Assembly: GCA_002369075.1 (NCBI GenBank)
Contig: DFEG01000007.1
Location: forward strand, 1-64,000
Length of the DNA: 64,000 nucleotides
Direction of reading: 5' to 3'
From: Bacteroidales bacterium UBA3808
GTDB taxonomy: Bacteria > Bacteroidota > Bacteroidia > Bacteroidales > Paludibacteraceae
Shown here: one piece after another, positions 24,094-31,797 of the stretch
Layout of the letters: each line of letters opens with the position of its first letter
How positions within the stretch are numbered: position 1 is the first letter of the stretch
Notes under the pieces: model-generated
What the model was told of the DNA's origin: nothing
What the model saw: the letters and a program-made list of their open reading frames with translations, nothing else
Databases searched by the model: none
Made by a program: the position numbers and the translations under genes

Positions 24094-25314
24094 AAACCGC
24101 TATACATAGCGGATTTTAACTATCCGCTGCCGGACGAACGTATTGCCAAATACCCGCTGCCGGAACGCGACCACAGCAAGCTGCTGGTCTATCGCGACGG
24201 CGAGGTGTCGGAGGACCGTTTCTACAACGTGGGCGACTACATAGCGCCCGGGGCACTCCTTATATATAATAATACGCGCGTGATACAGGCGCGTCTGGAG
24301 TTCCACAAACCCACCGGTGCACGGATTGAGGTGTTCTGCTTGGAGCCGCTGGAGCCGCACGACTACCAGCTCTCGCTGACCTCGGAGACCGGCTGCACGT
24401 GGAGATGCATGGTCGGTAACGCCAGGAAATGGCACGATGAACCCGTTTCACTGAAAGCAGGCGGTTTCACGCTCCGCGCGTACAAAGAGCAGGTGATGGG
24501 GAACACATACGCGGTGCGCTTCGAGTGGGACGGCGAAGGGGTCTCTTTCGCGGAGATTCTGGATGCCGCCGGTGAACTACCTATCCCGCCGTACCTTAAC
24601 CGCAAGACCGAGGCTTCGGATTTGAAGACCTACCAGACCGTTTATTCACGGATCAAGGGTTCGGTGGCCGCGCCGACTGCCGGCTTGCATTTCACCCAAA
24701 ACGTGCTGGACGACCTGCACCGCCGCGGCATAGAGACCGACGAAGTGACGCTCCACGTGGGCGCCGGCACGTTCCTGCCGGTGAAAACGGCGGACGCCAA
24801 CGAACACACGATGCACACGGAGATCATCGCCGTACCACGTGAGGCAATAGCGCATATAATTACCAAGCTTGGGCGGATAGTAGCTGTGGGAACGACCTCC
24901 ATGCGCACCCTCGAAAGCCTCTATTTCATCGGTTGTCAGCTTCGGAATATCGATAAATCGGAATATCGATATACCGACGAGATCCATGTGGACCAGTTTG
25001 AACCCTACGGGAAGGAATACACACTCTCTACCCGTGAGGCACTGCAGGCGATTGTTGATTACCTCGACGCCACGGGTCAGCAGACCCTCCACGCCGCAAC
25101 CCAGATCATGATCAAACCCGGCTACACGTTCCATGTGGTGGATCAGCTCATTACGAATTTCCACCAGCCGCAGTCCACGCTTCTGCTGCTCGTCAGTGCC
25201 TTTGTGGGCGGGGACTGGCACACCATATACGACTACGCCTTGAGTCACGGTTTTCGGTTCCTCTCCTACGGCGACAGTTCCATCCTCAACCGTAAATGTC
25301 CAAATGGTAAATGA
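24070..25314 (+). CDS. queA: tRNA ribosyltransferase-isomerase QueA-like
   Basis: Transfers ribosyl from SAM to preQ1 in tRNA, the epoxyqueuosine step of queuosine synthesis. 414 aa, the longer Bacteroidetes form. Motifs: FNYPLPDERIAKYPLPERD, LLIYNNTRVIQARL, GSVAAPTAGLHFT, TLHVGAGTFLPVK, QSTLLLLVSAFVGG, and GFRFLSYGDSSIL near the end. The N-terminal eight residues (MVNDQMVN) and the last eight (NRKCPNGK) come from the repeat family, and an internal CGGAATAT repeat encodes RNIDKSEYRYTDE. The true functional start may be at any repeat ATG (24070 or 24085). Confidence 0.92.
   Translation: MVNDQMVNKPLYIADFNYPLPDERIAKYPLPERDHSKLLVYRDGEVSEDRFYNVGDYIAPGALLIYNNTRVIQARLEFHKPTGARIEVFCLEPLEPHDYQLSLTSETGCTWRCMVGNARKWHDEPVSLKAGGFTLRAYKEQVMGNTYAVRFEWDGEGVSFAEILDAAGELPIPPYLNRKTEASDLKTYQTVYSRIKGSVAAPTAGLHFTQNVLDDLHRRGIETDEVTLHVGAGTFLPVKTADANEHTMHTEIIAVPREAIAHIITKLGRIVAVGTTSMRTLESLYFIGCQLRNIDKSEYRYTDEIHVDQFEPYGKEYTLSTREALQAIVDYLDATGQQTLHAATQIMIKPGYTFHVVDQLITNFHQPQSTLLLLVSAFVGGDWHTIYDYALSHGFRFLSYGDSSILNRKCPNGK
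24943..24974 (+). repeat. CGGAATAT repeat inside queA
   Basis: CGGAATATCGATAAAT then CGGAATATCGATATAC, a 16-nt unit in two copies; the same family as in radA. Confidence 0.8.
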
Positions 25315-25330
25315 CCAAATGGTAAATGGT
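25291..25330 (+). repeat. AAATGACCAAATGGT repeats at the queA/tatD junction
   Basis: AAATGTCCAAATGGT, AAATGACCAAATGGT and AAATGGT in series. The middle unit provides the TGA stop of queA (25312-25314). The tatD ATG follows at 25331. Confidence 0.9.
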
Positions 25331-26140
25331 ATGATTGACACCCATATCCATATAGATGAAGAGGCGTACGCGCCCGACCGCGAGGAGGTGATTGCGCGGC
25401 AGCGCGAGGCAGGCGTGGAAGCCATGCTTATTCCCGGCGTCAATGCCGCCTCGATAGAGGGGATTCTTGATATTGCCCGCCGCCATCCCGGATATTGCTA
25501 TCCTGCGCTGGGACTCCATCCGCAGGATGTAGCGGCGGACTGGCAGACGCAGTGGGCGGTCATTGAACAAGCCATCCGTGCCCACCTGGACGAACTCATC
25601 GCCATCGGCGAGATCGGACTCGACTACTACTGGGACACCACCTATAAATCGGAGCAGCAAGAGGTGTTCCGCATGCAACTGGAGCTGGCGCAAGAACTGC
25701 ACCTGCCGGTGATGATCCACAGCCGCGAGGCAACGGAGGACTGTCTGCGCATCTTGAAAGAAATCCAAATGGTAAATGGTAAATGTCCAAATAGCAAATT
25801 AACCGGGGTTCTTCACTGCTTCAACGGCAGCCGCGAGACGGCGCAGCAGATTCTCGATTTAGGTCTCTATTTGGGAATAGGCGGTGTGATTACGTTCAAG
25901 AACTGCAAGCTCGCTGAGACCCTGGCAGGAGGCGGACGGTTTGAGCGGGTGCCGCTGGAGAGACTGGTGCTGGAGACCGACGGACCCTACCTGGCACCGG
26001 TACCCCATAGAGGAGAACGGAACGAAAGCCGGTGGATGGAGCTGGTGGCTGAACGACTGGCTCTGGTCTATGAAACGGACAAAAAGACGATAATTGAGGT
26101 AACAAACAGCAACGCAAAGCGCCTTTTTAGGCTAAAATGA
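25331..26140 (+). CDS. tatD: TatD-family metal-dependent hydrolase
   Basis: Cytoplasmic TatD/YcfH-type DNase or phosphodiesterase, 269 aa from MIDTHIHIDEE (ATG 25331; repeat-derived in-frame starts at 25304 and 25319 would add MVNDQMVNG). Metal ligands: H5 and H7, GEIGLDYYW, IHSREA, LHCFNGS, and ETDGPYLAP with EAR replaced by a longer tail. A repeat insert (QMVNGKCPNSKL) lies before VLHCFNGS, lengthening that loop by about ten residues. Confidence 0.93.
   Translation: MIDTHIHIDEEAYAPDREEVIARQREAGVEAMLIPGVNAASIEGILDIARRHPGYCYPALGLHPQDVAADWQTQWAVIEQAIRAHLDELIAIGEIGLDYYWDTTYKSEQQEVFRMQLELAQELHLPVMIHSREATEDCLRILKEIQMVNGKCPNSKLTGVLHCFNGSRETAQQILDLGLYLGIGGVITFKNCKLAETLAGGGRFERVPLERLVLETDGPYLAPVPHRGERNESRWMELVAERLALVYETDKKTIIEVTNSNAKRLFRLK
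25761..25800 (+). repeat. AAATGGT/AAATGTCC repeats inside tatD
   Basis: CCAAATGGTAAATGGTAAAT then GTCCAAATAGCAAATT, read as QMVNGKCPNSK. Confidence 0.85.
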
Positions 26141-26169
26141 AATATTTTTTGCAAAAAAATGCACAAATC

Positions 26170-26202
26170 CTTGCGTATGTCGTAAAAAAGCAGTAATTTT
26201 GT
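26170..26202 (+). promoter_or_regulatory. Promoter of tRNA-Ser(GGA) and the exb operon
   Basis: CTTGCGTATGTC (26170-26181) and TAATTTTG (26194-26201). The start would be near 26208, 60 bases before the tRNA; exbB follows 53 bases after the tRNA with no other promoter seen. Confidence 0.75.
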
Positions 26203-26270
26203 AGCCGATTTGAAAAAATCCTTTCTCGGGATGTGAGCTAACGCAGTGCCCGCAGACCGAAGAGGAGGAA

Positions 26271-26358
26271 GGAGAGATGCTCGAGTGGTTGAAGAGGCAC
26301 GCCTGGAAAGCGTGTAAACTCCAAAAGGGTTTCCGGGGTTCGAATCCCCGTCTCTCCG
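26271..26358 (+). tRNA. tRNA-Ser (anticodon GGA)
   Basis: 88 nt, class II. Acceptor GGAGAGA (26271-26277) / TCTCTCC (26351-26357), discriminator G. Anticodon loop CTGGAAA. Long variable arm GTAAACTCCAAAAGGGTTTCC. T-loop GGTTCGAATCC. CCA not encoded. Confidence 0.97.
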
Positions 26359-26411
26359 CAAAGTTAACCGAAATACAACAAACACAATAACTCAATTAAC
26401 ATTTTATTCTC

Positions 26412-27233
26412 ATGAAAAAAGTATTTGCAACCCTTACAGTGCTGGCTATGCTTACCTTTGGTAGCGCCGCAGTAATGGCACAAGAGGCAGCTGCTCCCGC
26501 AGAGGAAGCTGCTCAGGAACAAGTAGAAGAAGCAGCTGCTCCTGCAGTTGAAGAAGTAGCAGAGGCTCCGGCAGAAGAGGCTGGCGGTCTGGTAGCTCTC
26601 CACAAAACCCTGAAAACCAAATTCATCGAAGGTGGTGCAGGCTTTATGGCACTGACCCTCGTTACTCTCGTTTTCGGTCTGGCTCTCTGTATCGAGCGTA
26701 TCATCTATCTCTCGCTCAGCAAGACCAACACCAAGAAACTGCTCGCTGACGTTGAGGCAGCTCTCAAGCAGGGCGGTATCGAGAAAGCACTGGAGGTTTG
26801 CCGCAATACACGTGGTCCGGTAGCATCGATCTTCTATCAGGGTCTGAGCCGCTACAACGAGGGCATCGACGTAGTAGAGAAGACGGTTGCTTCCTACGGT
26901 GGCGTACAGCTCGGTCTCTTGGAGAAGAACCTCTCTTGGATCACCCTCTTCATCGCTATTGCTCCGTCTCTCGGATTCTTGGGTACCATCATCGGTATGA
27001 TCGAGGCATTCGATAAGATCCAGCAGGTAGGTGATATCTCTGCAACCGTTGTTGCCGGCGGTATCAAGGTCGCTCTGTTGACCACCCTCCTCGGTTTGAT
27101 TATCGCAGTTGTTCTGCAGTTGTTCTACAACTATATCCTTTCGCTCGTTGAGGGTCTGGTTAATGAAATGGAGGACAGCTCCATCAGCCTGCTCGACATC
27201 GTAGTAGAGTACGACAAGGCTCAGAAAAAGTAA
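26412..27233 (+). CDS. exbB: ExbB/TolQ/MotA-family proton channel
   Basis: Proton channel subunit that powers TonB-dependent outer-membrane transport. 273 aa. It has a cleavable-looking signal (MKKVFATLTVLAMLTFG to VMAQ) and an Ala/Glu/Pro-rich periplasmic stretch (about 25-60), a Bacteroidetes feature. Three membrane helices follow: one near 80-97, one containing TLFIAIAPSLGFLGTIIGMI and one near 215-240 with IKVALLTTLLGLIIAV. GLLEKNL and the Thr/Gly-rich second helix are typical. First gene of a four-gene cluster with two exbD genes, suited to the many TonB receptors of this group. Confidence 0.92.
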   Translation: MKKVFATLTVLAMLTFGSAAVMAQEAAAPAEEAAQEQVEEAAAPAVEEVAEAPAEEAGGLVALHKTLKTKFIEGGAGFMALTLVTLVFGLALCIERIIYLSLSKTNTKKLLADVEAALKQGGIEKALEVCRNTRGPVASIFYQGLSRYNEGIDVVEKTVASYGGVQLGLLEKNLSWITLFIAIAPSLGFLGTIIGMIEAFDKIQQVGDISATVVAGGIKVALLTTLLGLIIAVVLQLFYNYILSLVEGLVNEMEDSSISLLDIVVEYDKAQKK

Positions 27234-27239
27234 TTATTA

Positions 27240-27309
27240 TTGGTGATTGTAGATTGGTAATTGGTGAATGAAATGACCAATAACCAATGACAAATAACAA
27301 ATAACAAAT
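27240..27309 (+). repeat. TGGTGATTG/AATAACCAATGACAAATAAC spacer
   Basis: Low-complexity spacer with units such as ACCAATAACCAATGAC and AAATAACAAATAACAAATTA between exbB and the next gene. No frame or motif otherwise. Confidence 0.7.
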
Positions 27310-27328
27310 TAATTTAATTTTGAGCATT

Positions 27329-27808
27329 ATGAAAAACTATAAAATGATCCCTAAGATTACCCTTTGGTCGCTTCTGGCGCTGGGCATTGCGTTCATCGCA
27401 TTGTTCTTCCTCGGCGGCTCGAATGGTAGTCTGGAGGTTGCCGGTGATTTTCTGGATATTCCCCGTTTCACCGATGCATTCCTCATCTGGAACTATATCC
27501 TCTTTGGAATAGTAGTTCTGGTAACCCTGGCTGTAGTCTGTGTTGATTTCGCCAATAACTGGAAATTCAACCGCCGTAAAGCCTATATGACGCTTGGCGT
27601 AGTATGCGGATTTATCGTGTTGGCGTGCGTCTGCTGGTTACTCGGTAGCCCGGAGAAAATCAATATTATCGGCTATGAGGGCACAGAGAACGAAGGTTTC
27701 TGGGCGCAGATGGCTGACGCTGTGCTCTACGCATGTTATTTCCTCGTTGCCGCTACACTCATTGTGATGGCCTGGGGATACGTCTATACTAAAAAACTGT
27801 CGAAGTAA
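27329..27808 (+). CDS. Four-helix membrane protein of the exb operon
   Basis: 159 aa; ATG at 27329 (a TTG three codons upstream is less likely). Hydrophobic helices near 10-30, 50-72, 88-108 and 132-152. Conserved in my experience between ExbB and ExbD genes in Bacteroidales, but it has no name that I know. It might be an accessory subunit of the ExbB-ExbD motor, an inference from position only. Confidence 0.75.
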   Translation: MKNYKMIPKITLWSLLALGIAFIALFFLGGSNGSLEVAGDFLDIPRFTDAFLIWNYILFGIVVLVTLAVVCVDFANNWKFNRRKAYMTLGVVCGFIVLACVCWLLGSPEKINIIGYEGTENEGFWAQMADAVLYACYFLVAATLIVMAWGYVYTKKLSK

Positions 27809-27820
27809 AACACATTTATC

Positions 27821-28399
27821 ATGGCAAAGAAAGTCCCACAGATCAACGCCAGCTCCATGGCTGACATCTCGTTCCTGTTGCTGATTTTCTTCCTGGTGAC
27901 CACCTCAATGGATGTGAACCAGGGACTGGCTCGCCGTCTGCCTGCTCCTATCCCCCCTGACCAGAAGGTAGAGGACAAGGATATCAACAAGCGTAACCTG
28001 TTGGTGGTAAAGATCAACTCTGCTAACCAGCTTATGGTGCAAGGCCAGTTGATGGATGTGAAGCAACTAAGAGAGAACGCTAAGAAGTTCATTAAGAACG
28101 AAGAGAATGCGGACTACTATCCGAAACTTGTGGAGGAGGATTTTGGTGCTCCGTTCGGTGTGCTGAAGTACACCAAGGATCACGTGATCTCCGTCCAGAA
28201 CGATGTGGATACCCAGTATCAGGCATATCTCGATGTCCAGAACGAACTCGTAGCCGCTTATAACGAATTGCGTGAAGAGTGCGCGCAGAAGTATTACCAC
28301 AAGAGCTACAACGAACTCGATGAGGATCAGCAGAAAAAGATCCAGAAGATCTATCCTCAGAAGATTTCAGAGGCTGAACCTAAAAATTACGGTAACTGA
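27821..28399 (+). CDS. exbD: ExbD/TolR-family protein 1
   Basis: Stator subunit of the TonB motor. 192 aa: short cytoplasmic head MAKKVPQINASSMADISFL, one membrane helix with the functional Asp (MADISFLLLIFFLVTTSMD), then a periplasmic domain. The helix's Asp corresponds to E. coli ExbD Asp25. The periplasmic part carries an extra helical stretch (about 85-175) that ordinary ExbD lacks. It is 2 bases from the second exbD. Confidence 0.9.
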   Translation: MAKKVPQINASSMADISFLLLIFFLVTTSMDVNQGLARRLPAPIPPDQKVEDKDINKRNLLVVKINSANQLMVQGQLMDVKQLRENAKKFIKNEENADYYPKLVEEDFGAPFGVLKYTKDHVISVQNDVDTQYQAYLDVQNELVAAYNELREECAQKYYHKSYNELDEDQQKKIQKIYPQKISEAEPKNYGN

Positions 28400-28401
28400 T
28401 T

Positions 28402-28872
28402 ATGGCAAAGATACGTAGAAATGAGAAACGTGAGATGCCGGCGCTCAATACGTCGTCACTCCCCGATATTATCTTCATGCTGCTGTTCTTCTTCATGTCT
28501 GTTACGTCCATGAAAGAGGTCAGCTACAAGGTGCAGTTCAAGAACCCGCAGGCAACGGAACTGACCAAGTTGGAGAACAAATCCCTTGTGCGCTACATCT
28601 ACGTCGGTACGCCGACCGCAGAGTTCCGCAAACAGTACGGTGCCGAGACACGTATCCAGTTGAACGACCAGTTCGCGGAGGTAAAAGAGATTGGCGAGTA
28701 TATCGTCAATGAGCGTTCCTCCATGAAGGAGTCCGACCAAGGTTTGATGACGGTCTCTATCAAAGCGGACAAGGAGACGAAGATGGGTATCATCGCTGAT
28801 ATCAAACAGGAGCTCCGTCGCGCTTATGCACTGAAGATCAGTTATGCTGCTACGCAGCGTACGAGTTACTAA
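28402..28872 (+). CDS. exbD: ExbD/TolR-family protein 2
   Basis: Second ExbD, 156 aa. The membrane helix LPDIIFMLLFFFMSVTSMK keeps the proton-relay Asp. The periplasmic part ends with VSIKADKETKMGIIADIKQE, the usual ExbD/TolR fold with dimer strand, and the tail LRRAYALKISYAATQ. Two unlike ExbD proteins per operon suggest a hetero-oligomeric stator. Confidence 0.92.
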   Translation: MAKIRRNEKREMPALNTSSLPDIIFMLLFFFMSVTSMKEVSYKVQFKNPQATELTKLENKSLVRYIYVGTPTAEFRKQYGAETRIQLNDQFAEVKEIGEYIVNERSSMKESDQGLMTVSIKADKETKMGIIADIKQELRRAYALKISYAATQRTSY

Positions 28873-28896
28873 GCTATTCGCAAGAATAGAGATAAA

Positions 28897-28930
28897 AGAA
28901 ATCGCTCATTTCGAGCGATTTCTTTTTTAT
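28897..28930 (+). terminator. Terminator of the exb operon
   Basis: AGAAATCGCTC (28897-28907) pairs with GAGCGATTTCT (28913-28923), followed by TTTTTTAT. Confidence 0.88.
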
Positions 28931-29070
28931 TGTTGTGTTGCGCGTCTCCCATGTGTCCTTTGCCGAGAGTGTTCTTTGCTGAGATTGTGCACTGTTAAGA
29001 GTGTTTTTTATTAGGATCGTTCTCTGTATAACAATGTATTTCAGTACCGGCTGCGGACAAGCCTTGGTGC

Positions 29071-29101
29071 AAAAAAAAAGAGACGACCGGTTGGTCGTCT
29101 C
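29071..29101 (-). terminator. Terminator of the infC-rpmI-rplT operon
   Basis: On the minus strand GAGACGACC (29101-29093) / GGTCGTCTC (29088-29080) with loop AACC, followed by nine T (29079-29071). A smaller hairpin CCGCCA/TGGCGG lies at 29122-29137. The convergent exb terminator lies 150 bases away; the stretch between holds only AGAGTGTT-like short repeats. Confidence 0.88.
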
Positions 29102-29174
29102 GGGGTTTGGGTAAGAACCGATCCGCCATACGTGGCGGATAACAGCGTTACGTCTTAGCCGCAGGGGGTACCAA

Positions 29175-29531
29175 TTACTTGGCAGCTTTCTTCGCCTGGT
29201 CAACGACTGCTTTGAAAGCAGCGGGTTGGTTCATGGCGAGGTCAGCGAGCGCCTTGCGGTTGATGACGATACCTGCTTTCTTGAGGAGTCCCATCAACTG
29301 GCTGTAGCTCAGACCTTCGAGGCGGGCTGCAGCGTTGATACGCTGGATCCAGAGAGCACGGAATGTGCGTTTTTTGTTCTTACGGTCGCGGTAAGCATAC
29401 TGCAAACCTTTCTCCCATGTGTTCTTTGCTACGGTCCATACATTGGCACGACCACCAAAGTTACCACGGGTGAGCGACATGATCTTCTTGCGACGGTTGC
29501 GCGAAGCAACGTGATTTACTGATCTTGGCAT
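29175..29531 (-). CDS. rplT: Ribosomal protein L20
   Basis: 50S subunit protein, 118 aa, [20 protein letters not shown] at the start, very basic and helical, with the typical [20 protein letters not shown] and [11 protein letters not shown] blocks. Full family length. Last gene of infC-rpmI-rplT. In many bacteria L20 represses this operon by binding its leader; no such structure can be shown here. Confidence 0.97.
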   Translation of the reverse strand: MPRSVNHVASRNRRKKIMSLTRGNFGGRANVWTVAKNTWEKGLQYAYRDRKNKKRTFRALWIQRINAAARLEGLSYSQLMGLLKKAGIVINRKALADLAMNQPAAFKAVVDQAKKAAK

Positions 29532-29563
29532 TTCTCTTGTCCTTTCACTTTAATGGTTAGTAC

Positions 29564-29761
29564 TTAACGAAGCAGCAGCATTTCGCGAACGGAACGCAGG
29601 TTCGTTTGATCTACGAGCGCAACATGGGTGAGGTTGCGTTTTTGCTTTTTAGTCTTCTTCGTCAGAATGTGACTTTTGTAAGCGTGCTTACGCTTGATTT
29701 TACCGGTTCCGGTAAGCGTGAAACGCTTTTTAGCACCGGAGTTCGTTTTTACCTTTGGCAT
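29564..29761 (-). CDS. rpmI: Ribosomal protein L35
   Basis: 50S subunit protein, 65 aa, [20 protein letters not shown], then [20 protein letters not shown]. Normal length. It lies between infC and rplT; the gap to infC (29762-29950) holds a GACGGTCAACC tandem repeat. Confidence 0.97.
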   Translation of the reverse strand: MPKVKTNSGAKKRFTLTGTGKIKRKHAYKSHILTKKTKKQKRNLTHVALVDQTNLRSVREMLLLR

Positions 29762-29877
29762 TTTGTTTTGAATTTAAAATATTAATACTAAAGTCTCGGG
29801 CAGCCACGCGTACTCGGACGCGATAAAAAGGTAGGCCCTACGACTTGTTTTTGGGCATTGCATCATCCCGACGTTGG

Positions 29878-29915
29878 CTTTGACCGTCGGTTGACCGTCG
29901 GTTGACCGTCGGGAT
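29878..29915 (-). repeat. Three tandem GACGGTCAACC units in the infC-rpmI spacer
   Basis: GGTTGACCGTC (+ strand, 11-12 nt period) repeats three times in the 190-base gap, followed by TTTTTGTCC twice. The array could alter expression balance between IF3 and the ribosomal proteins. Confidence 0.8.
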
Positions 29916-29950
29916 TGGACCGATTTTTGTCCTGTTTTTGTCCGTTATTA

Positions 29951-30511
29951 TTACTTCTGGCTCTTGGGGCTGACGAACATGATCATTCGTTTGCCCTCGA
30001 GGCTGGGAACGTTATCCGCCTTGCCGTATTCCTCCAGATCTGCTGCGAAGCGTGCGAGGAGCAGTTCTCCCTGCTCTTTGAAGACGATGGAGCGTCCGCG
30101 GAAGAAGACGTAGGCTTTCACTTTGTTGCCCTCCTTGAGGAACTCCTGCGCATGTTTGAGCTTGAAGTTATAGTCGTGATCGTCGGTTTGGGGTCCGAAC
30201 CGTATTTCCTTGACTTCCTGCTTTTTCTGGTTTGCTTTTGCTTCCTTCTGTTTCTTCTTCTGTGCGTAGAGGAACTTTTGATAATCCACGACCCGGCAAA
30301 CGGGAGGATTAGCCGTTGCAGCAATCTCGACGAGGTCGAGATTCTGCTCATCTGCGATGTGCATAGCCTGCTGGAAGGTGTAGATACCGGGCTCTACGTT
30401 GTCTCCGATGAGACGAACTTGCGCCACACCACGGATCTTGTCGTTAATACGATTCGGATCCTCTTTGATAACACGACCACCGCGTGGTCTGGGAGTAATA
30501 GTTGCTATAAT
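29951..30511 (-). CDS. infC: Translation initiation factor IF-3, with AUU start
   Basis: Binds the 30S subunit and checks start-codon pairing. The core matches IF3: RINDKIRG (the conserved RIN), [37 protein letters not shown], then [20 protein letters not shown] and [13 protein letters not shown]. The first canonical start (GTG 30427) lies after the RIN motif and would remove it. Upstream the frame stays open to an in-frame TGA near 30541 with no ATG, GTG or TTG; the only sensible starts are AUU at 30511 or 30499. AUU is the classical, autoregulated infC start in E. coli, so the same control is inferred. I chose 30511 (186 aa); 30499 (182 aa) is equally possible. Confidence 0.9.
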   Translation of the reverse strand: MIATITPRPRGGRVIKEDPNRINDKIRGVAQVRLIGDNVEPGIYTFQQAMHIADEQNLDLVEIAATANPPVCRVVDYQKFLYAQKKKQKEAKANQKKQEVKEIRFGPQTDDHDYNFKLKHAQEFLKEGNKVKAYVFFRGRSIVFKEQGELLLARFAADLEEYGKADNVPSLEGKRMIMFVSPKSQK

Positions 30512-30521
30512 TTTAGCTTTT

Positions 30522-30550
30522 AGTCGAAAGTCGAAAGTCGAAGGTCAAAA
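30522..30550 (-). repeat. TCGAAAG tandem repeat in the infC leader
   Basis: AGTCGAA repeated three times (+ strand), the same family as in engB (48335) and the TonB receptor (50041). Confidence 0.8.
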
Positions 30551-30629
30551 GCCATCGTACATCCGGCTAACGGGTTAATAATAATACTTCTCGTGCGGGC
30601 ACACCATACCCTACCATCGAAAAAGCGCA

Positions 30630-30661
30630 CAAAATTACAACAAATTTCTGACATATACAAG
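30630..30661 (-). promoter_or_regulatory. infC operon promoter
   Basis: Minus strand CTTGTATATGTC begins at 30661 and TAATTTTG lies at 30637-30630. The start near 30624 would give a leader of about 110 nt to the AUU codon. Confidence 0.75.
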
Positions 30662-30696
30662 AAAATCGTATTTTTTTTTACTTTTTTCAATAATTA

Positions 30697-30729
30697 TTTG
30701 CGCGCGTGAAATATTTTTTGTAATTTTGT
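30697..30729 (+). promoter_or_regulatory. Promoter of the envelope gene run at 30.8 kb
   Basis: TTTGCGCGCGTG (30697-30708) and TAATTTTG (30721-30728). Divergent from the infC promoter. This copy lacks the TATGTC extension. Confidence 0.72.
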
Positions 30730-30795
30730 GCGCTTTTTCGAGAAAATGGCGTAAAAGCGGGAAACCTTGAATCTAATCTATTAAAACAGACGAAT

Positions 30796-31761
30796 ATGAA
30801 GAAGAGTATTTTAATGTGGGTCGCCACGATCGCGATGGTAATGGTAAGTTGCAAGGAAAATCCGTACATGCCGAGTCCCGGCGCTACGGACCAAGTGCCT
30901 GATTCTATGCCCGTGACGGTAGATCCCGATCCGACTCCGGATCCCGAGGGCGTAACCATTCCAGAAGGAACGATCAATGTATACGAGGCACGTAAAATAT
31001 GCCAGGGGCTGAACCACCAGCAAGTGACGACCGAGAAATACTATGTCAAAGGCTGGGTATGCAGTTTCAACGAGAAGCACGCGGACGGTATTACCAATTA
31101 CGGGAACGGCACGTTCAATATCGCCGCGACGAATGACGGCAAGTCGGACAAGCACTCGTTCGAGGCATATCAGGTATATGGCAAGAACGGTCAGAAACTG
31201 ACGAGTATCAATGAGATAGCGATAGGCGATTTTGTTATCATCTACGGTCCTCTGACCCGTTACAACAACACTTATGAAACGGCAGGGCGCGGCGCGGCCT
31301 ACGTCTATTATTGCAGCAATCCGGAGTTCGGCAAGGGTACGGAAGTCGATCCTGCCAAGATCACTCCCGATCCGGAAGGCGCCGATGTGCCGGAAGGCAC
31401 GCTGACCGTGTATGAGGCACGCGAGATCTGCGCAGGTTTGGCAAGCGGTGCGACGACCACAGAGGAGTACTACGTCAAGGGCTGGGTACACAAGTTGGAT
31501 AGCAAGCACGCAAGCGGTGTCAGCCAATACGGTAATGGTACGTTCTATATCTCCGCTACCAACGACGGCACTACCGACAAGACCGATTTCGAGGCTTATC
31601 AGGTATATGGCAAGAACAAAGCCCGCCTGACGAGTGCAGACCAGGTAGAGTTAGGCGATTTCGTGGTACTCAAAGGCAAACTGACCAACTACAACGGAAC
31701 ATATGAGACCGTAGGTAGAGGCGCAGCGTACATCTACTATTCCACCAACCCCAAATGGTAA
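30796..31761 (+). CDS. Lipoprotein with two tandem OB-fold-like domains
   Basis: 321 aa. Lipobox MVMVSC with Cys19 acylation, a Pro/Asp-rich spacer (PDPTPDPEG), then two homologous repeats of about 130 aa (about 50-180 and 193-321). Each runs IPEGT/VPEGT ... VYEAR ... YYVKGWV ... YGNGTF ... FEAYQVYGKN ... GDFV ... TYET.GRGAAYIYY. The repeats look like the OB-fold domain (DUF6359-like) attached to Bacteroidetes secreted nucleases. Standing alone, it may bind nucleic acid or other ligands on the outer membrane; this is inference. The repeats are similar enough to suggest recent duplication. Confidence 0.8.
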   Translation: MKKSILMWVATIAMVMVSCKENPYMPSPGATDQVPDSMPVTVDPDPTPDPEGVTIPEGTINVYEARKICQGLNHQQVTTEKYYVKGWVCSFNEKHADGITNYGNGTFNIAATNDGKSDKHSFEAYQVYGKNGQKLTSINEIAIGDFVIIYGPLTRYNNTYETAGRGAAYVYYCSNPEFGKGTEVDPAKITPDPEGADVPEGTLTVYEAREICAGLASGATTTEEYYVKGWVHKLDSKHASGVSQYGNGTFYISATNDGTTDKTDFEAYQVYGKNKARLTSADQVELGDFVVLKGKLTNYNGTYETVGRGAAYIYYSTNPKW

Positions 31762-31797
31762 TTTGAGAACAATAAAATCAATAGTTAATATACAAAA

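Noticed and set aside
30427..30427. GTG start for infC
   Set aside because: It would remove the conserved RINDKIRG helix of IF3; the upstream frame is open and conserved in pattern.
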